Shown: positions 38,683-51,225, numbered from the stretch's first letter. The stretch is 64,000 bases of DNA from Hydractinia symbiolongicarpus (GCF_029227915.1 NC_079885.1:6510001-6574000); one strand, 5' to 3'. The notes: a model not told the origin generated them from the sequence alone. Made by a program: numbers and translations.

Positions 38683-41545
38683 TCATTCATTCATTCATTC
38701 ATTCATTCATTCATTCATTCATTCATTCATTCAGTCAGTCATTCAGTCAGTCATTCAGTCAGTCAGTCAGTCAGTCAGTCAGTCAGTCAGTCAGTCAGTC
38801 AGTCAGTCAGTCAGTCAGTCAGTCAGTCAGTCAGTCAGTCAGTCAGTCAGTCAGTCAGTCAGTCAGTCAGTCAGTCAGTCAGTCAGTCAGTCAGTCAGTC
38901 AGTCAGTCAGTCAGTCAGTCAGTCAGTCAGTCAGTCAGTCAGTCAGTCAGTCAGTCAGTCAGTCAGTCAGTCAGTCAGTCAGTCAGTCAGTCAGTCAGTC
39001 AGTCAGTCAGTCAGTCAGTCAGTCAGTCAGTCAGTCAGTCAGTCAGTCAGTCAGTCAGTCAGTCAGTCAGTCAGTCAGTCAGTCAGTCAGTCAGTCAGTC
39101 AGTCAGTCAGTCAGTCAGTCAGTCAGTCAGTCAGTCAGTCAGTCAGTCAGTCAGTCAGTCAGTCAGTCAGTCAGTCAGTCAGTCAGTCAGTCAGTCAGTC
39201 AGTCAGTCAGTCAGTCAGTCAGTCAGTCAGTCAGTCAGTCAGTCAGTCAGTCAGTCAGTCAGTCAGTCAGTCAGTCAGTCAGTCAGTCAGTCAGTCAGTC
39301 AGTCAGTCAGTCAGTCAGTCAGTCAGTCAGTCAGTCAGTCAGTCAGTCAGTCAGTCAGTCAGTCAGTCAGTCAGTCAGTCAGTCAGTCAGTCAGTCAGTC
39401 AGTCAGTCAGTCAGTCAGTCAGTCAGTCAGTCAGTCAGTCAGTCAGTCAGTCAGTCAGTCAGTCAGTCAGTCAGTCAGTCAGTCAGTCAGTCAGTCAGTC
39501 AGTCAGTCAGTCAGTCAGTCAGTCAGTCAGTCAGTCAGTCAGTCAGTCAGTCAGTCAGTCAGTCAGTCAGTCAGTCAGTCAGTCAGTCAGTCAGTCAGTC
39601 AGTCAGTCAGTCAGTCAGTCAGTCAGTCAGTCAGTCAGTCAGTCAGTCAGTCAGTCAGTCAGTCAGTCAGTCAGTCAGTCAGTCAGTCAGTCAGTCAGTC
39701 AGTCAGTCAGTCAGTCAGTCAGTCAGTCAGTCAGTCAGTCAGTCAGTCAGTCAGTCAGTCAGTCAGTCAGTCAGTCAGTCAGTCAGTCAGTCAGTCAGTC
39801 AGTCAGTCAGTCAGTCAGTCAGTCAGTCAGTCAGTCAGTCAGTCAGTCAGTCAGTCAGTCAGTCAGTCAGTCAGTCAGTCAGTCAGTCAGTCAGTCAGTC
39901 AGTCAGTCAGTCAGTCAGTCAGTCAGTCAGTCAGTCAGTCAGTCAGTCAGTCAGTCAGTCAGTCAGTCAGTCAGTCAGTCAGTCAGTCAGTCAGTCAGTC
40001 AGTCAGTCAGTCAGTCAGTCAGTCAGTCAGTCAGTCAGTCAGTCAGTCAGTCAGTCAGTCAGTCAGTCAGTCAGTCAGTCAGTCAGTCAGTCAGTCAGTC
40101 AGTCAGTCAGTCAGTCAGTCAGTCAGTCAGTCAGTCAGTCAGTCAGTCAGTCAGTCAGTCAGTCAGTCAGTCAGTCAGTCAGTCAGTCAGTCAGTCAGTC
40201 AGTCAGTCAGTCAGTCAGTCAGTCAGTCAGTCAGTCAGTCAGTCAGTCAGTCAGTCAGTCAGTCAGTCAGTCAGTCAGTCAGTCAGTCAGTCAGTCAGTC
40301 AGTCAGTCAGTCAGTCAGTCAGTCAGTCAGTCAGTCAGTCAGTCAGTCAGTCAGTCAGTCAGTCAGTCAGTCAGTCAGTCAGTCAGTCAGTCAGTCAGTC
40401 AGTCAGTCAGTCAGTCAGTCAGTCAGTCAGTCAGTCAGTCAGTCAGTCAGTCAGTCAGTCAGTCAGTCAGTCAGTCAGTCAGTCAGTCAGTCAGTCAGTC
40501 AGTCAGTCAGTCAGTCAGTCAGTCAGTCAGTCAGTCAGTCAGTCAGTCAGTCAGTCAGTCAGTCAGTCAGTCAGTCAGTCAGTCAGTCAGTCAGTCAGTC
40601 AGTCAGTCAGTCAGTCAGTCAGTCAGTCAGTCAGTCAGTCAGTCAGTCAGTCAGTCAGTCAGTCAGTCAGTCAGTCAGTCAGTCAGTCAGTCAGTCAGTC
40701 AGTCAGTCAGTCAGTCAGTCAGTCAGTCAGTCAGTCAGTCAGTCAGTCAGTCAGTCAGTCAGTCAGTCAGTCAGTCAGTCAGTCAGTCAGTCAGTCAGTC
40801 AGTCAGTCAGTCAGTCAGTCAGTCAGTCAGTCAGTCAGTCAGTCAGTCAGTCAGTCAGTCAGTCAGTCAGTCAGTCAGTCAGTCAGTCAGTCAGTCAGTC
40901 AGTCAGTCAGTCAGTCAGTCAGTCAGTCAGTCAGTCAGTCAGTCAGTCAGTCAGTCAGTCAGTCAGTCAGTCAGTCAGTCAGTCAGTCAGTCAGTCAGTC
41001 AGTCAGTCAGTCAGTCAGTCAGTCAGTCAGTCAGTCAGTCAGTCAGTCAGTCAGTCAGTCAGTCAGTCAGTCAGTCAGTCAGTCAGTCAGTCAGTCAGTC
41101 AGTCAGTCAGTCAGTCAGTCAGTCAGTCAGTCAGTCAGTCAGTCAGTCAGTCAGTCAGTCAGTCAGTCAGTCAGTCAGTCAGTCAGTCAGTCAGTCAGTC
41201 AGTCAGTCAGTCAGTCAGTCAGTCAGTCAGTCAGTCAGTCAGTCAGTCAGTCAGTCAGTCAGTCAGTCAGTCAGTCAGTCAGTCAGTCAGTCAGTCAGTC
41301 AGTCAGTCAGTCAGTCAGTCAGTCAGTCAGTCAGTCAGTCAGTCAGTCAGTCAGTCAGTCAGTCAGTCAGTCAGTCAGTCAGTCAGTCAGTCAGTCAGTC
41401 AGTCAGTCAGTCAGTCAGTCAGTCAGTCAGTCAGTCAGTCAGTCAGTCAGTCAGTCAGTCAGTCAGTCAGTCAGTCAGTCAGTCAGTCAGTCAGTCAGTC
41501 AGTCAGTCAGTCAGTCAGTCAGTCAGTCAGTCAGTCAGTCAGTCA
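38683..41545. repeat. giant tetranucleotide array, (TCAT)n then (TCAG)n
   Basis: About 12 units of TTCA (38683-38733), two mixed units to 38757, then an uninterrupted TCAG run to 41545: about 2.79 kb, close to 698 copies with no variant that I could see. The mixed units show how TCAT mutated to TCAG and then expanded. On plus it is open in all three frames (Ser-Gln-Ser-Val); on minus every frame has stops. Confidence 0.97.
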
Positions 41546-42190
41546 CTTTTTTTTCAATCAAAAACAAAAACAAAAAAGAACTTTTATAAAAGTGTAAGAA
41601 AAACCATTGTTAAAAATTAAATAACAGGGATTACAGTACTACAATAAAGTGAGAGAGAATTCATCGGCATGACGATCAGTGGGATCAAATATCAAACCAG
41701 CAAAAAACAGCACAAAATAAGAAAACACAAACACCACACATCACAACAATATGTAATGGCCAGAACAACAAAGATAAATGCACAGTACTGACGATCGATA
41801 TGCGATAACTTATCGGACAAACAAATGTCGGCCAAAAGTGACGAAATTTTCTGAGAAAAGATATTACTACGCCTGAAAGTGGGTATTGCTGTAAGGTCTT
41901 GAAATGTATGTGCGGGAAAGAGTTAAGAAGAGTATTCAATGGCTGATGTTTTTCTAACCGTGTGTTTATCGGTGAACTTAAAAAAAAAGAAAGTCATCAA
42001 ATTTCAACCTCCGAAACGGTATTAGTAAATAAAGCCCTGGCACAGCACAAAAATGTTATACGTTCTGTAAAAAAGTTTTACTTTATTACAAATACAAGAC
42101 AAGTTTTGAAATGAACCCACGTATTTTTGTTGTTGTATTAATGTGTGTTTTATAAAGCACATAATCCTAATATTGAAGTCTGAAACGGCC
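41546..42190. other. short gene-free spacer
   Basis: No gene or repeat recognised between the tetranucleotide array and the piggyBac-like element. Confidence 0.4.
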
Positions 42191-42194
42191 TTAA

Positions 42195-43063
42195 CCCTAT
42201 TTGGTATGGGGGGCATAAAGTGCCCGCAGCATTTTCAAAGTCTAATAACTTTTTAAATACTGGATGAAATTACCTGAAATTTTGTGACTTTTCCTAACTT
42301 TTATTGGACACGGAAAATAAACTTTGTACTTTTTGACAGGTGGTCATATTAACTTTTTAATTGTGGCACTAAAAATAAATGCTTTCTAAACTAACCAGTT
42401 GTATGAATATGGGATTATGTATGTGATAGTGACCAAAAGTCATCATACAATATTGACATGCATACTGTGTAATTTGCAGACCGGAATATTGGTAAATTAC
42501 AGACCAGAATGTTTGTATTTTTCTATTTCTCTATTTCTACTGTCATATGATAACGTCATAGGTCATTTTGTCCCATGTCAATCCAAATTGTCTTTATTGA
42601 GTAGCTACTGACGTAAGTGCTAATAGATATACCAAGTTTTATTCCATGACAGCTACTACCACTAAGGTTCTCAAATAAAGTTTTTTTAAAAAAAATTCTT
42701 GAAGATTTGAATTCTGATCGATTTCCATTTTCTCCTTAGAGAAATCCTTTGTTTTTATACCACCTGTTAATGTTGCTAATAATATCTTAAATTCTTATAT
42801 TACTTTTTTAATGACTAGCACTGTAAATAGTTTTTAAAAAGATAAAAAAAACAAGAATTTCCAAGAAAGACATTATGTCGTCATCACTTCCTGTGATGAC
42901 ATGTTAACCTAAATATTTTGTCACTAGTTAAGTCACAACATATTGATGCTTCTTCGTGCCACGTTTTGTCACTTAAAACCAAACTGAACAAAAGTTACAG
43001 CCCGCGGGCACTTTATGCTCCCCCCATACTTACAAGGGTCAAAAAAGCCCATACCAAATAGGG
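42195..43063. mobile_element. piggyBac-like non-autonomous element
   Basis: Starts CCCTATTTGGTATGGG and ends CCCATACCAAATAGGG, flanked by TTAA on both sides (42191-42194, 43064-43067), the piggyBac target signature. Just inside, GGGGGGCATAAAGTGCCCGC at the left pairs with GCGGGCACTTTATGCTCCCC at the right; the right arm carries about 27 extra bases. 869 bp, no transposase. A diverged copy of the right end lies at about 46586-46641. Confidence 0.88.
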
Positions 43064-43247
43064 TTAAAAGAGCGGAAACAAAAAAACGCCAGTCATATAG
43101 AGAAAAAGAACTTTTGCGAACTAGGCATTAAAAAACAACAACAAAATAAATGTATAACCTGATGCCAAGTAGTGATATACATAAAAATAAATAAATTATA
43201 CCAGCTTGCGTAAAAAAAATACAACAATGGTTAAAGCATGTGTGTTG

Positions 43248-43349
43248 CAACCTCGTTCCCAGGGCTTTTGTCTCTCATCGGCGCTGCGCTTATTGATATC
43301 TCGCCGTCCGATATGCAAAAAGAGACAACATGTCCTGGGATCGAGGTTG
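43248..43349. mobile_element. CAACCTCG-family MITE, copy 1
   Basis: CAACCTCGTTCCCAGGGC at the left and GTCCTGGGATCGAGGTTG at the right; the arms continue into TTTTGTCTCT and AGAGACAACA. Flanks TGTGTGTTG and TGTGTGTTA match at 8 of 9 positions, fitting a 9-bp target duplication. 102 bp. Confidence 0.82.
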
Positions 43350-43358
43350 TGTGTGTTA

Positions 43359-46300
43359 AAAATTACATAACATTTTAAAAAATTATTAAAAATGCATGAA
43401 AGCCAAATTTACTTTGTGAAGCAAATTGTTTTTCCTTTGGATATCTTTTCCTCTTGCGAAGTAAATAAAAAGAATTTACAATACTGCTTTTGGAATGTAT
43501 TTATTGCTATAAAACGCTTCCACTCCTGTTGTAATAATTATTTAAACTAATGATATTTAATGATGTACATAATCTGTGTGGCATGCGAAAAAAAGGCTAC
43601 AGATATATCGTTAGGTCTTTAAATAAATGTATATAAAGGAGACGACCATGCGAAAGGGCAGGTTTTGGCGACTTTTTAAATAAATTTCAACATTTTTCAA
43701 CCTCATTTTACCCTTTTGATGAATTAGCAGTCAGGGGTACGAGACCTTTTCTTGAACTCTCTCTTAAATGCAAAAAAGCGATTTTAACTCCGTTGACCTA
43801 GCTACACAAAAAGATAAACCTCAAATTGAACCTCGTTGTGTGATTTATTAATTGTAATTAATTTATCGAGCAAATTGCATTATCAGCCCCATAGGAAACT
43901 CTACACCAAAAAACTTTTATTGCAGCATTTCTGCCATTATGTTTTTTATTAGTTATTATGCAGGATGTTTTTAGATACAAGGCTTAATGTGCTACTGTTG
44001 ATAAACACTTCTGTCACTAGAAAGAGCATATGTGTGGTCCACGTAGTTCTTGTTGTGGTAAGTTATTAGTTTTGTATTTCAACTTATTTGTTTCCTTAAT
44101 TTTCCAAGATGAGATGCTTAAACGCAATCATAATTTACGTTTTGTTGTTGTTTTTGATACTTAAAATCCGGAGGTCAGTTTCTTTCGGCGAAATCTTTAG
44201 TTTTTTTAAACTCCGAATTGCCAACAGTTTTCGCGCCTTTCCGCAAAACCTAGCTAGCTACGTCTTGTTAAATAGTTAAAACCCTAAAAGAAGTTTATGT
44301 GACACAAAATCTCTACATAGCATTCCCTGGCATCTGTTTGCTTGCCACAGATATGTAAGAATTAAAAGAGCTTACGACTCAAGCACACAAACCGTTTCAA
44401 GCAGCTAAAATACTTCCGTCTGTGAAGGAAAATGGTTTACGTCTAACATAGTTTTTATATGAAACAAGTCGGTGGCCTGTGGAAAAATCTACAGGTTTGC
44501 CCGTCCTTTTTTATACTGCATTGCATGCGTCTCGTTACTTGCTTTACCATCTTGCGCTAGCCCACGGAAAAATCCTTGGGTTTACCTGTCCTTCGAATTT
44601 ACCCATCAAAACAAAGTGGATAAAAATATATCGCATTTGATATTCATGTTTCCGTAGCACGTTTTTTTATTTCAGCGGGGTTTTCGCGCAGAGACAGACA
44701 AAATACGGCTATTATTAAAGAGACTAGTTGGTGGCCCGTGAATAAATACACGGGTTTGCCCGTCCTTAAAATATCATTTTTCGTGTTTTCGTAACACGAC
44801 TTATTTCTCGTGCACAAACTGACACACAGAATACGGCTATTATTAAAGAGATTTTGCTATTCAACACGAGGTTCAATATCAAAAAATAGAAGTAATGCGC
44901 GAAGACGTGACTAATTGTAAAACCTATAGCTGGCTATTTTTTAAAATTCCCCTTATATGTAGTAACATTGAAATGGGAAGCATTTTCCAAATTTTATTAA
45001 TTGCTAAAAAAGTAATGTTTGGGTACATAGGAACAAAGTACATGTGTTACAGACAAAAAAATGTCCAGTGCAAATACCACACGTTGGAAACTGCTGCTAA
45101 ATACGCATTAATAGAGAGCAGTCTTAATGTATTGCTTTTAAGGCGTTTGCGTAAATTACGTAAATACGTTAACCCTGTTCGACTAGGGTGAGTACTGACA
45201 AAATTTTTTTTTCTTAAAATGTGTTATCAACACTTCCAAACTCATACTTTATCCTTTTCATGCTTCAATTAACTGAATTGGGGATCTGAAACGTTTAAAA
45301 GCGTTTCTTTAATTCCAAAGTTTACGTTAAACCGTTTTGGCCTGTTTTTGTGTTTAGAAATGTATGATGGCGTAATATTTGCTTTGTTTTATCCCGAATG
45401 TCCTTCAATATGCTAACAAACGTTGAGACAAGTTTTGTGATAATTTGTCTGCTCCCTCTTCCCCCAGATTCGCAGAATCCCAATAAGCACGGCCTGTGAA
45501 TTTGTGGTGTTATCAGCTGCCTCTTTTTCTTGGCGTTATTACTTCAAATACAAAAACGTTTCAAATAGCTGAAATTATTTATAGGTTTAATTCTTAAACA
45601 AGAAACTAATGTTGACGAAAATTTTGGATGACAAAGCTTAAGCTAATCAGGAATTCAGCAACGATTGCTGTATCTTTTGGCGTTTTCTTTCGTATCAAAA
45701 AAGGAAGAAGCTCTGCTTTTTAACGAGGTTCATAAACAAAAGTAGGAAGGAATTTAGCAAATATTTATAAATCTGGATGTGTCAACAACACTGCAAACTA
45801 CAGAAAACATCACAGAATAACAAATCACCAAAAACTCTGATTCTTCGTCTCCAAAGCAAAACTTCTTGTTGCGTATCCAACTTTAAATATATTTATTTGA
45901 TGTTACAGTTTTTATAGTGAATAAGCAAAAAATAAAGCGATAAAATGCCTGTGCCAATGACAAACTTTTCATTTGTTTACAGCCTTTTTGTAATTCAAAA
46001 TTCGTGTTGTTTTTTAGATTCACTGTTACTTTTTGATATTATATTTGACATTCCCTGCTATTTCATCAACAGTTGTATTCACATCTTTATCTAAGAATAG
46101 TCACCTGTATTAAAGCATTAGAATAATAATTTTGTCAATATGTTGTTTTGTTGTCGTAACTACTATTAGAAGAATAAATTCCCACATTTTTACTATTCAA
46201 ATTAATTTCCTTCCATTAAAAAATAAGTACTGCTACTGGCTATTCTTATTAACTGTACCATTTTAAAAATATTTACAACTTCGCCCAAATAATTCTTATG

Positions 46301-47315
46301 AAAACATTACTTAATTGAAACAAAGGTAAAGATTTAAACGAAAACGATACACCTATTTTTAGAAAATGACGTCATCGACCGGTCACGTAAAAAAATATCA
46401 ATTTTTTTCGCCCAAATTTTTCTTATTGGATTTCAATTTCATTTAATGCGACAACCATTTACGAAAAAGGTACTTCTGGGAAAATATCAAGAATAATGCA
46501 CTTATGTGCGATAACTCAAAAAAAAAGTTATAGTTGTTTCATGCACCCTAAAGTAAACTTTATTTAGGGAAAGAGCAATAACACTTTTCCTCCCCCCTTC
46601 CCCAAGCTCAAAGTCAAAAGCCCATAGTTAATAGGATTAATCCATATTGGTTACAACAGCAATTTTGCACATTGGACAAACAGATTAAAGCTATTTTTAT
46701 GGAGATGAATTATTGGCCAACTTAATTTCTAATTCGCCTCGCTCAACCGAAAATAACCTTGTTTATTTTCTTATTTTTGCGACAGGGAAGACTCAAAGAA
46801 CTTCGACTAGTAGTAGTAGTTAGTAGTAGTGTCATCTTAGTTAGGAACCGTGTGCTATCGGTAGTCATAACACAATATAATACATCTATATCTCCTACGA
46901 ACGAAATTACAACCACTAATTTACATTCGAAACGTTACTGAAATCTTGGCTAAGCCGGATGCGAAAAACCCCATTCTATGGGGAAACACTTCAAGGTTAA
47001 GGGTATCATTAAAAAATTACACTGCTATTAACAACAACAATATAAAACATTATAAACAACATTATAAACTAAATAAAACTGCTTATCTTATAGGTAATCA
47101 AACAGTTTTAACGTGTACGGTTCAAGAACTAATTGACATGTGAGCGCTTCCATGCCTTGTACGCCCTTTAAACACTTAAAAAACCACGTGGCCGGCCTTG
47201 GCCATACATACGAAAATAAATTCAAATATCAAACAAATAATTGATTTAATTATGATATGTTAAAAATACAGTAAAATCCTCCTCAGCCTTCGGTTTCTTT
47301 TTATTTTCTTTCTTT
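43359..47315. other. gene-free region with Helitron-like and piggyBac-like debris
   Basis: No gene recognised. Open stretches at 44895-45191, 46759-46941 and 46946-47143 have no family resemblance or splice support. It contains tandem Helitron-like units at 44465-44851 and a decayed piggyBac-like right end near 46586-46641. Confidence 0.5.
44465..44851 (-). mobile_element. head-to-tail Helitron-like units
   Basis: On the minus strand one unit runs 44851-44724: 5' TCTCTTTAATAATAGCCGTA, then a 3' hairpin (ACGGGTTTGCCCGT side, CCCGTG/CACGGG stem) and CTAG. The next base starts another TCTCTTTAATAATAGCCGTA (44723), which runs to about 44465 with a hairpin and a CTTG end followed by T. A third hairpin-plus-CTAG end lies at 44562-44600. 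TC start, near-terminal hairpin and CTAG end with A and T at the borders follow Helitron rules; no Rep/helicase is present. Confidence 0.55.
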
Positions 47316-50300
47316 TTACTTCCCCCCCCCTGCAAGATGGGTATTCACCTTCCCATACTCTCGCATTTTTGTACTGGATTTGTAATCAGTATTTCCATAG
47401 TTAAGACCCATCTTCTTGTTGATAGTCAACTCCAACACTTCAGCTCCGAATCCTTTGTTCACGCCAATGTTTGTTTCATAATTCTCGAAACTAAAATCAT
47501 AAAATATTTTTTATAGCAATAAGAATTGTATTGATTTGAAGTTAGAGACCAATTTGACACCTTTTAAGGTAGGGCGATGACAAACAGAATTTAGGCATAT
47601 ATAAATATGTACATACCAAAGGATGTAACTTTTACTAAAAAGTAATGTTTATAAATACAAAGGTTTTTTAAAAGTAAAAAAAATAAAAAAATAAAATTCA
47701 CCTATCGACGTCATTAATGTAACCAACTGTCAAATCTTCAAAAGCTGGTATTTCACCAGGCCAGTTCTTTTCATGACTTATATCGTTTAATTTCACAGTA
47801 ATTTTCCCAGCTGTGAGTCTCACAGACGCTGTGTTCCAACCTTCCATTAAAACATGGCCGGCATGAATTTTTTTTATCTTTAGACCTATTCAGAAAGTGA
47901 AATAATAGTATAAAAATAGTTAAACTAATCATTTTTCTAGGAAATATAAAATAAATAAATACAATAAAAATACGTTATTTAAACAGTTGAAATATGCTTT
48001 AAATTTGGATTCAATTGCAACAGGTGAAGAAAGACTTGCATATAATCGAATTAACAACGCGTAACCACGCGAAAGTTATCTGACTTATAAACTTATTAAT
48101 GATGTGTGGAGGTTATTGTGACCTTTAACCCCCCCTTGCTAAGTCATGATCTCTAAAAATTGACTTTTGTCTTTAATAAATAGGTTAAAAATTGTCTCTT
48201 TATTTAAGACTCACCCAACACGAAGAGTGTCATCCCTTAAAATCGCCAATGATATGTATATCGTATTGTCACCAAGTACCACCAATGTCGATTAACTAAT
48301 TTCTGGCTTGAAAACAATTTAAATGATAACGAATCCTCAACGTACAGCTCATCTGTACTTGGAACCAAATTTGAACCACCGCCAAAAAAGGGAGCATTGT
48401 CTAAAAAAATATAACAAAAAATAGAAACTTTATGAACATTTTACAGAGAAGCTTAGTCATATTTAACAGTATATTAAGTTTAAATTACTAAACGTTATTT
48501 GTTTACAGCTACCTAATTAATTTGAACAGTGAAGTTAAATGTTGGCAAAACTTTTGCATAAGTTTCTTCCAAAATCTCCGTGCTTACCTGTAATTGCAAT
48601 TGAATCAAATTTCATGGATTGTTGATACTTTCAAATAGATCGATATTACCAATTCCTCTTTGTGTCAAATCCAAAACAGTCGTTCTCATGTCATTTGTAA
48701 TCCTATCAACATCCGTTAAAGAGATCCGCTTTTCATTATTACCGGTTGATAAAATAATAAAAGGAATTAGTGAAGTAGTGTCAAACTCCATTGACACCTC
48801 ATAGTCCACATCACTTTCAGCTCCATTTTCAAAGTCTTTTTCCACACCAATGTCACAAGTCTCGATAAAAGACTTAGCTCTAATGACAACCGTATCTTTA
48901 GATCCTTCTCCGAGATCAATAGATATGTCTTGATCATTTTCTAAGTCGCTTTTTGAACCACAAACAAGTTTGACTTCATCATTTTGTGGAGAGCCAGCAG
49001 TAGTTGCTGTATTCATGTTTACTTCTATTATTCTTCCATCTGTGTAAGACACGGGTAGACTACTGAGCGAGACTCCTCTACCATTCACCTTTAGATGAAA
49101 AGTGGTTTTCAGATCTAATATCTTCATGATGAAGATTTGTTTTCTTGCTCCATCCTCATCATCTCCATAAAGCATTAGTACTTTGTCATTCTTCAACGCT
49201 AACTTGTTTCTGTATTCACCTGGTAAAGTCAATTCAACTTGAGGCTTGTCATCACTTTTATCGATAATGACATATTTTCTGATGTAACCGTCGTTATCAG
49301 ATTCTCTGATTGTTAATGTGGAGCGGTTATAGCCACGATGATTATTTACAGCAAAATGTTCGACATTCTTATTATCTTTGTCAAAATTTTCTCCTAAATC
49401 CAAGCTGATTAAATCGTCAAACGAACTTGAATCAAACAATTTAACTCCTTCTACATTTCCAACGTACCTTCTCATATGTTGCAAAGTATCTGACCAACTT
49501 ATGGTTCCACGTCATTACGTATAAACATAGAGCATATTTTGCGATAATAATATCGATATCCCAGTTTCCCATCAGTTGCTCGATAATAAATTCCGTTGAA
49601 GTACAATTTTCCACTCTTGTCTAGTTTGTAAATCATTTTTGCTAGGTGGCCAATACTATGGGACATGCCTGCAAACGACAGAACCATAGCCAGTCCCAAG
49701 ATCAGCCTCAAGCAACGCAGATGTACGATGCCCAAGATTTTGTGTGTCTCTTGCTTCTTTTGGAAACAAAAAGTGTGTAATTTCAAGAACTTTTCCTCCC
49801 CCAGTCAAAATTTTAATCTTTTTTCCTGACTGCAATTTGCGCATGTCGTTTAACATAACTACGTCATTTCCGTTTCGGTAAGCTGTAGGCGTCCTTGATG
49901 TTACTGACCTTACATCAAGCCCACGGTACTTTTCAGAAACTTCTTGAACGTAGTTAGTAAGGAAAGCACAATCAATCCTTTTTTATGTTCTTCTGTTCTG
50001 GTGTTCTTTAAGCCGACAAAATCGAAGCCAATTTTTTCCATGTAGATTAAACTAAAAACACGATTTTTATCTATTTTACAACTGTAGGCACTTCTAGGTA
50101 ATTTCTGTGTTGCATACTATAGAACACCATTTACATTTTCCTGTCCTTTGTAAGGTAGAAAATTAAGATACTGGTTATTTTTGTTATGAGCGCAGGGATT
50201 TCGAACTACATCTGAATCACAGTGATCAAACACTGGATTAAAGTCATCAAATTTCATATTGTTCAGATCCTTTTGGTATGAGTTTATTTCTATCACCCTA

Positions 50301-51035
50301 TGTGGTCTGTTGGACAAGAGCAGCGGAATAACCATCAGCGGAAGTCTTCCAGCGGACGATGTTAGTTTGTGACATCACATAACAGAAACCGCAGTCGTGA
50401 GCTTCAGTCTTCTTAAGAAAATCAGTAGCACTTTGAGACATTTCGACAGCTTTTTCCCTGTAAGTTACAACATCTCTGAATTTGTCCTCTAGCGTCATTT
50501 GTTTTGTATATTTCGGTGTAGACATCATGTATGGTACTAAGGTTGCTACAATACCAAGAATGGTCCCAGTAATAGCAGCCACTGTTCAAATGATTGGTGC
50601 TCCAAGCGCTAATGCTAATAAGACGATTGCAGTTTTGACTTTTCTTTATAGGTTTTCGGTTGCATGTGATTTCTGAACCTAGCAGCTTCCTGTGCTGAGT
50701 AACATTTTTGTATTGTAATTGCGAACGGCCTCTCTTGTAGCTGAAAATGCCTTAGATTTGACAAACCTTTCCACAATATCTTTAGTTGAGATTTGAATAA
50801 GAGAGCCTATATCTAAAATAGTCAAAGTAGTCAACGCTTGCGCTAATGCAGTTTTGATAGCATCGTTTTCCCCTCGAATTAATTTTCCATAAGCTTCAGT
50901 TGCAGCTTAGGCTCTATGATAACCACCAAATATGGGATCTCCTGCCCCGATCAATTTTTCCACTTTGTTAATCATACTTGCTGTGACATAATAATTGACA
51001 TGTTGTAAAATAGCAACTATGAACAAAAACAACAT
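47316..51035 (-). pseudogene. decayed gene for an unrecognised secreted/membrane protein
   Basis: Minus strand. The main exon runs from Met 51035 (signal-like MLFLFIVAILQHVNYYVTAS) to a donor at 48588 (ATTACAG/GTAAGC). The N-terminal frame stays readable through stops at about 50907, 50682, 50646 and 50587, with a hydrophobic segment (TVAAITGTILGIVATLVPYM) near 50580-50520. Frameshifts follow near 50300, 50110, 49700 and 49490. The best-kept block is 49484-48612 (for example FDDLISLDLGENF, RESDNDGYIRKYVIID). Downstream exons are clean: from 48400 (NAPFFGGGSNLVPSTDELYV), 47885-47702 (HAGHVLMEGWNTASV, GEIPAFEDLTVGYINDVD) and 47490-47316 (FENYETNIGVNKGFGAEVLE, stop TAA). The last two join in phase. 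I do not recognise the family. A helical N-terminus with a membrane segment followed by a beta-rich C-terminus occurs in pore-forming proteins among others, but nothing here proves that. It looks like a pseudogene or a badly assembled gene. Confidence 0.6.
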
Positions 51036-51105
51036 CTTTCTTCTTTGAAATGAAGTTCATTTACAAACACTCACTGCGTGAACTGTTAAAAAAATAAAAT
51101 TTATG

Positions 51106-51216
51106 CATCCTCGTCCCCAGGGTCTTGTGGCCCCTGAGCCGTTATTACGGAGTGGCCAACAATTTTCGCCGCTATCAACTTCATCAACGAGGCAAAATGC
51201 CCTGGGAATAGGGTTG
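51106..51216. mobile_element. CAACCTCG-family MITE, copy 2
   Basis: Starts CATCCTCGTCCCCAGGG and ends CCCTGGGAATAGGGTTG, with exact 9-bp target duplications AAATTTATG (51097-51105, 51217-51225). 111 bp, located 70 bp upstream of the decayed gene's start codon. Confidence 0.92.
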
Positions 51217-51225
51217 AAATTTATG

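Noticed and set aside
38647-41589. 980-residue open frame of Ser-Val-Ser-Gln repeats
   Set aside because: It is only the reading of the (TCAG)n array, which has no stop in any plus frame; no unique domain flanks it.
44895-45191. 98-codon plus frame
   Set aside because: No homology, no splice support, sits among Helitron-like debris.
47316-51035. assignment of the decayed gene to a cnidarian pore-forming toxin family
   Set aside because: Only general layout (signal, helical part, membrane segment) agrees; no diagnostic motif was seen.
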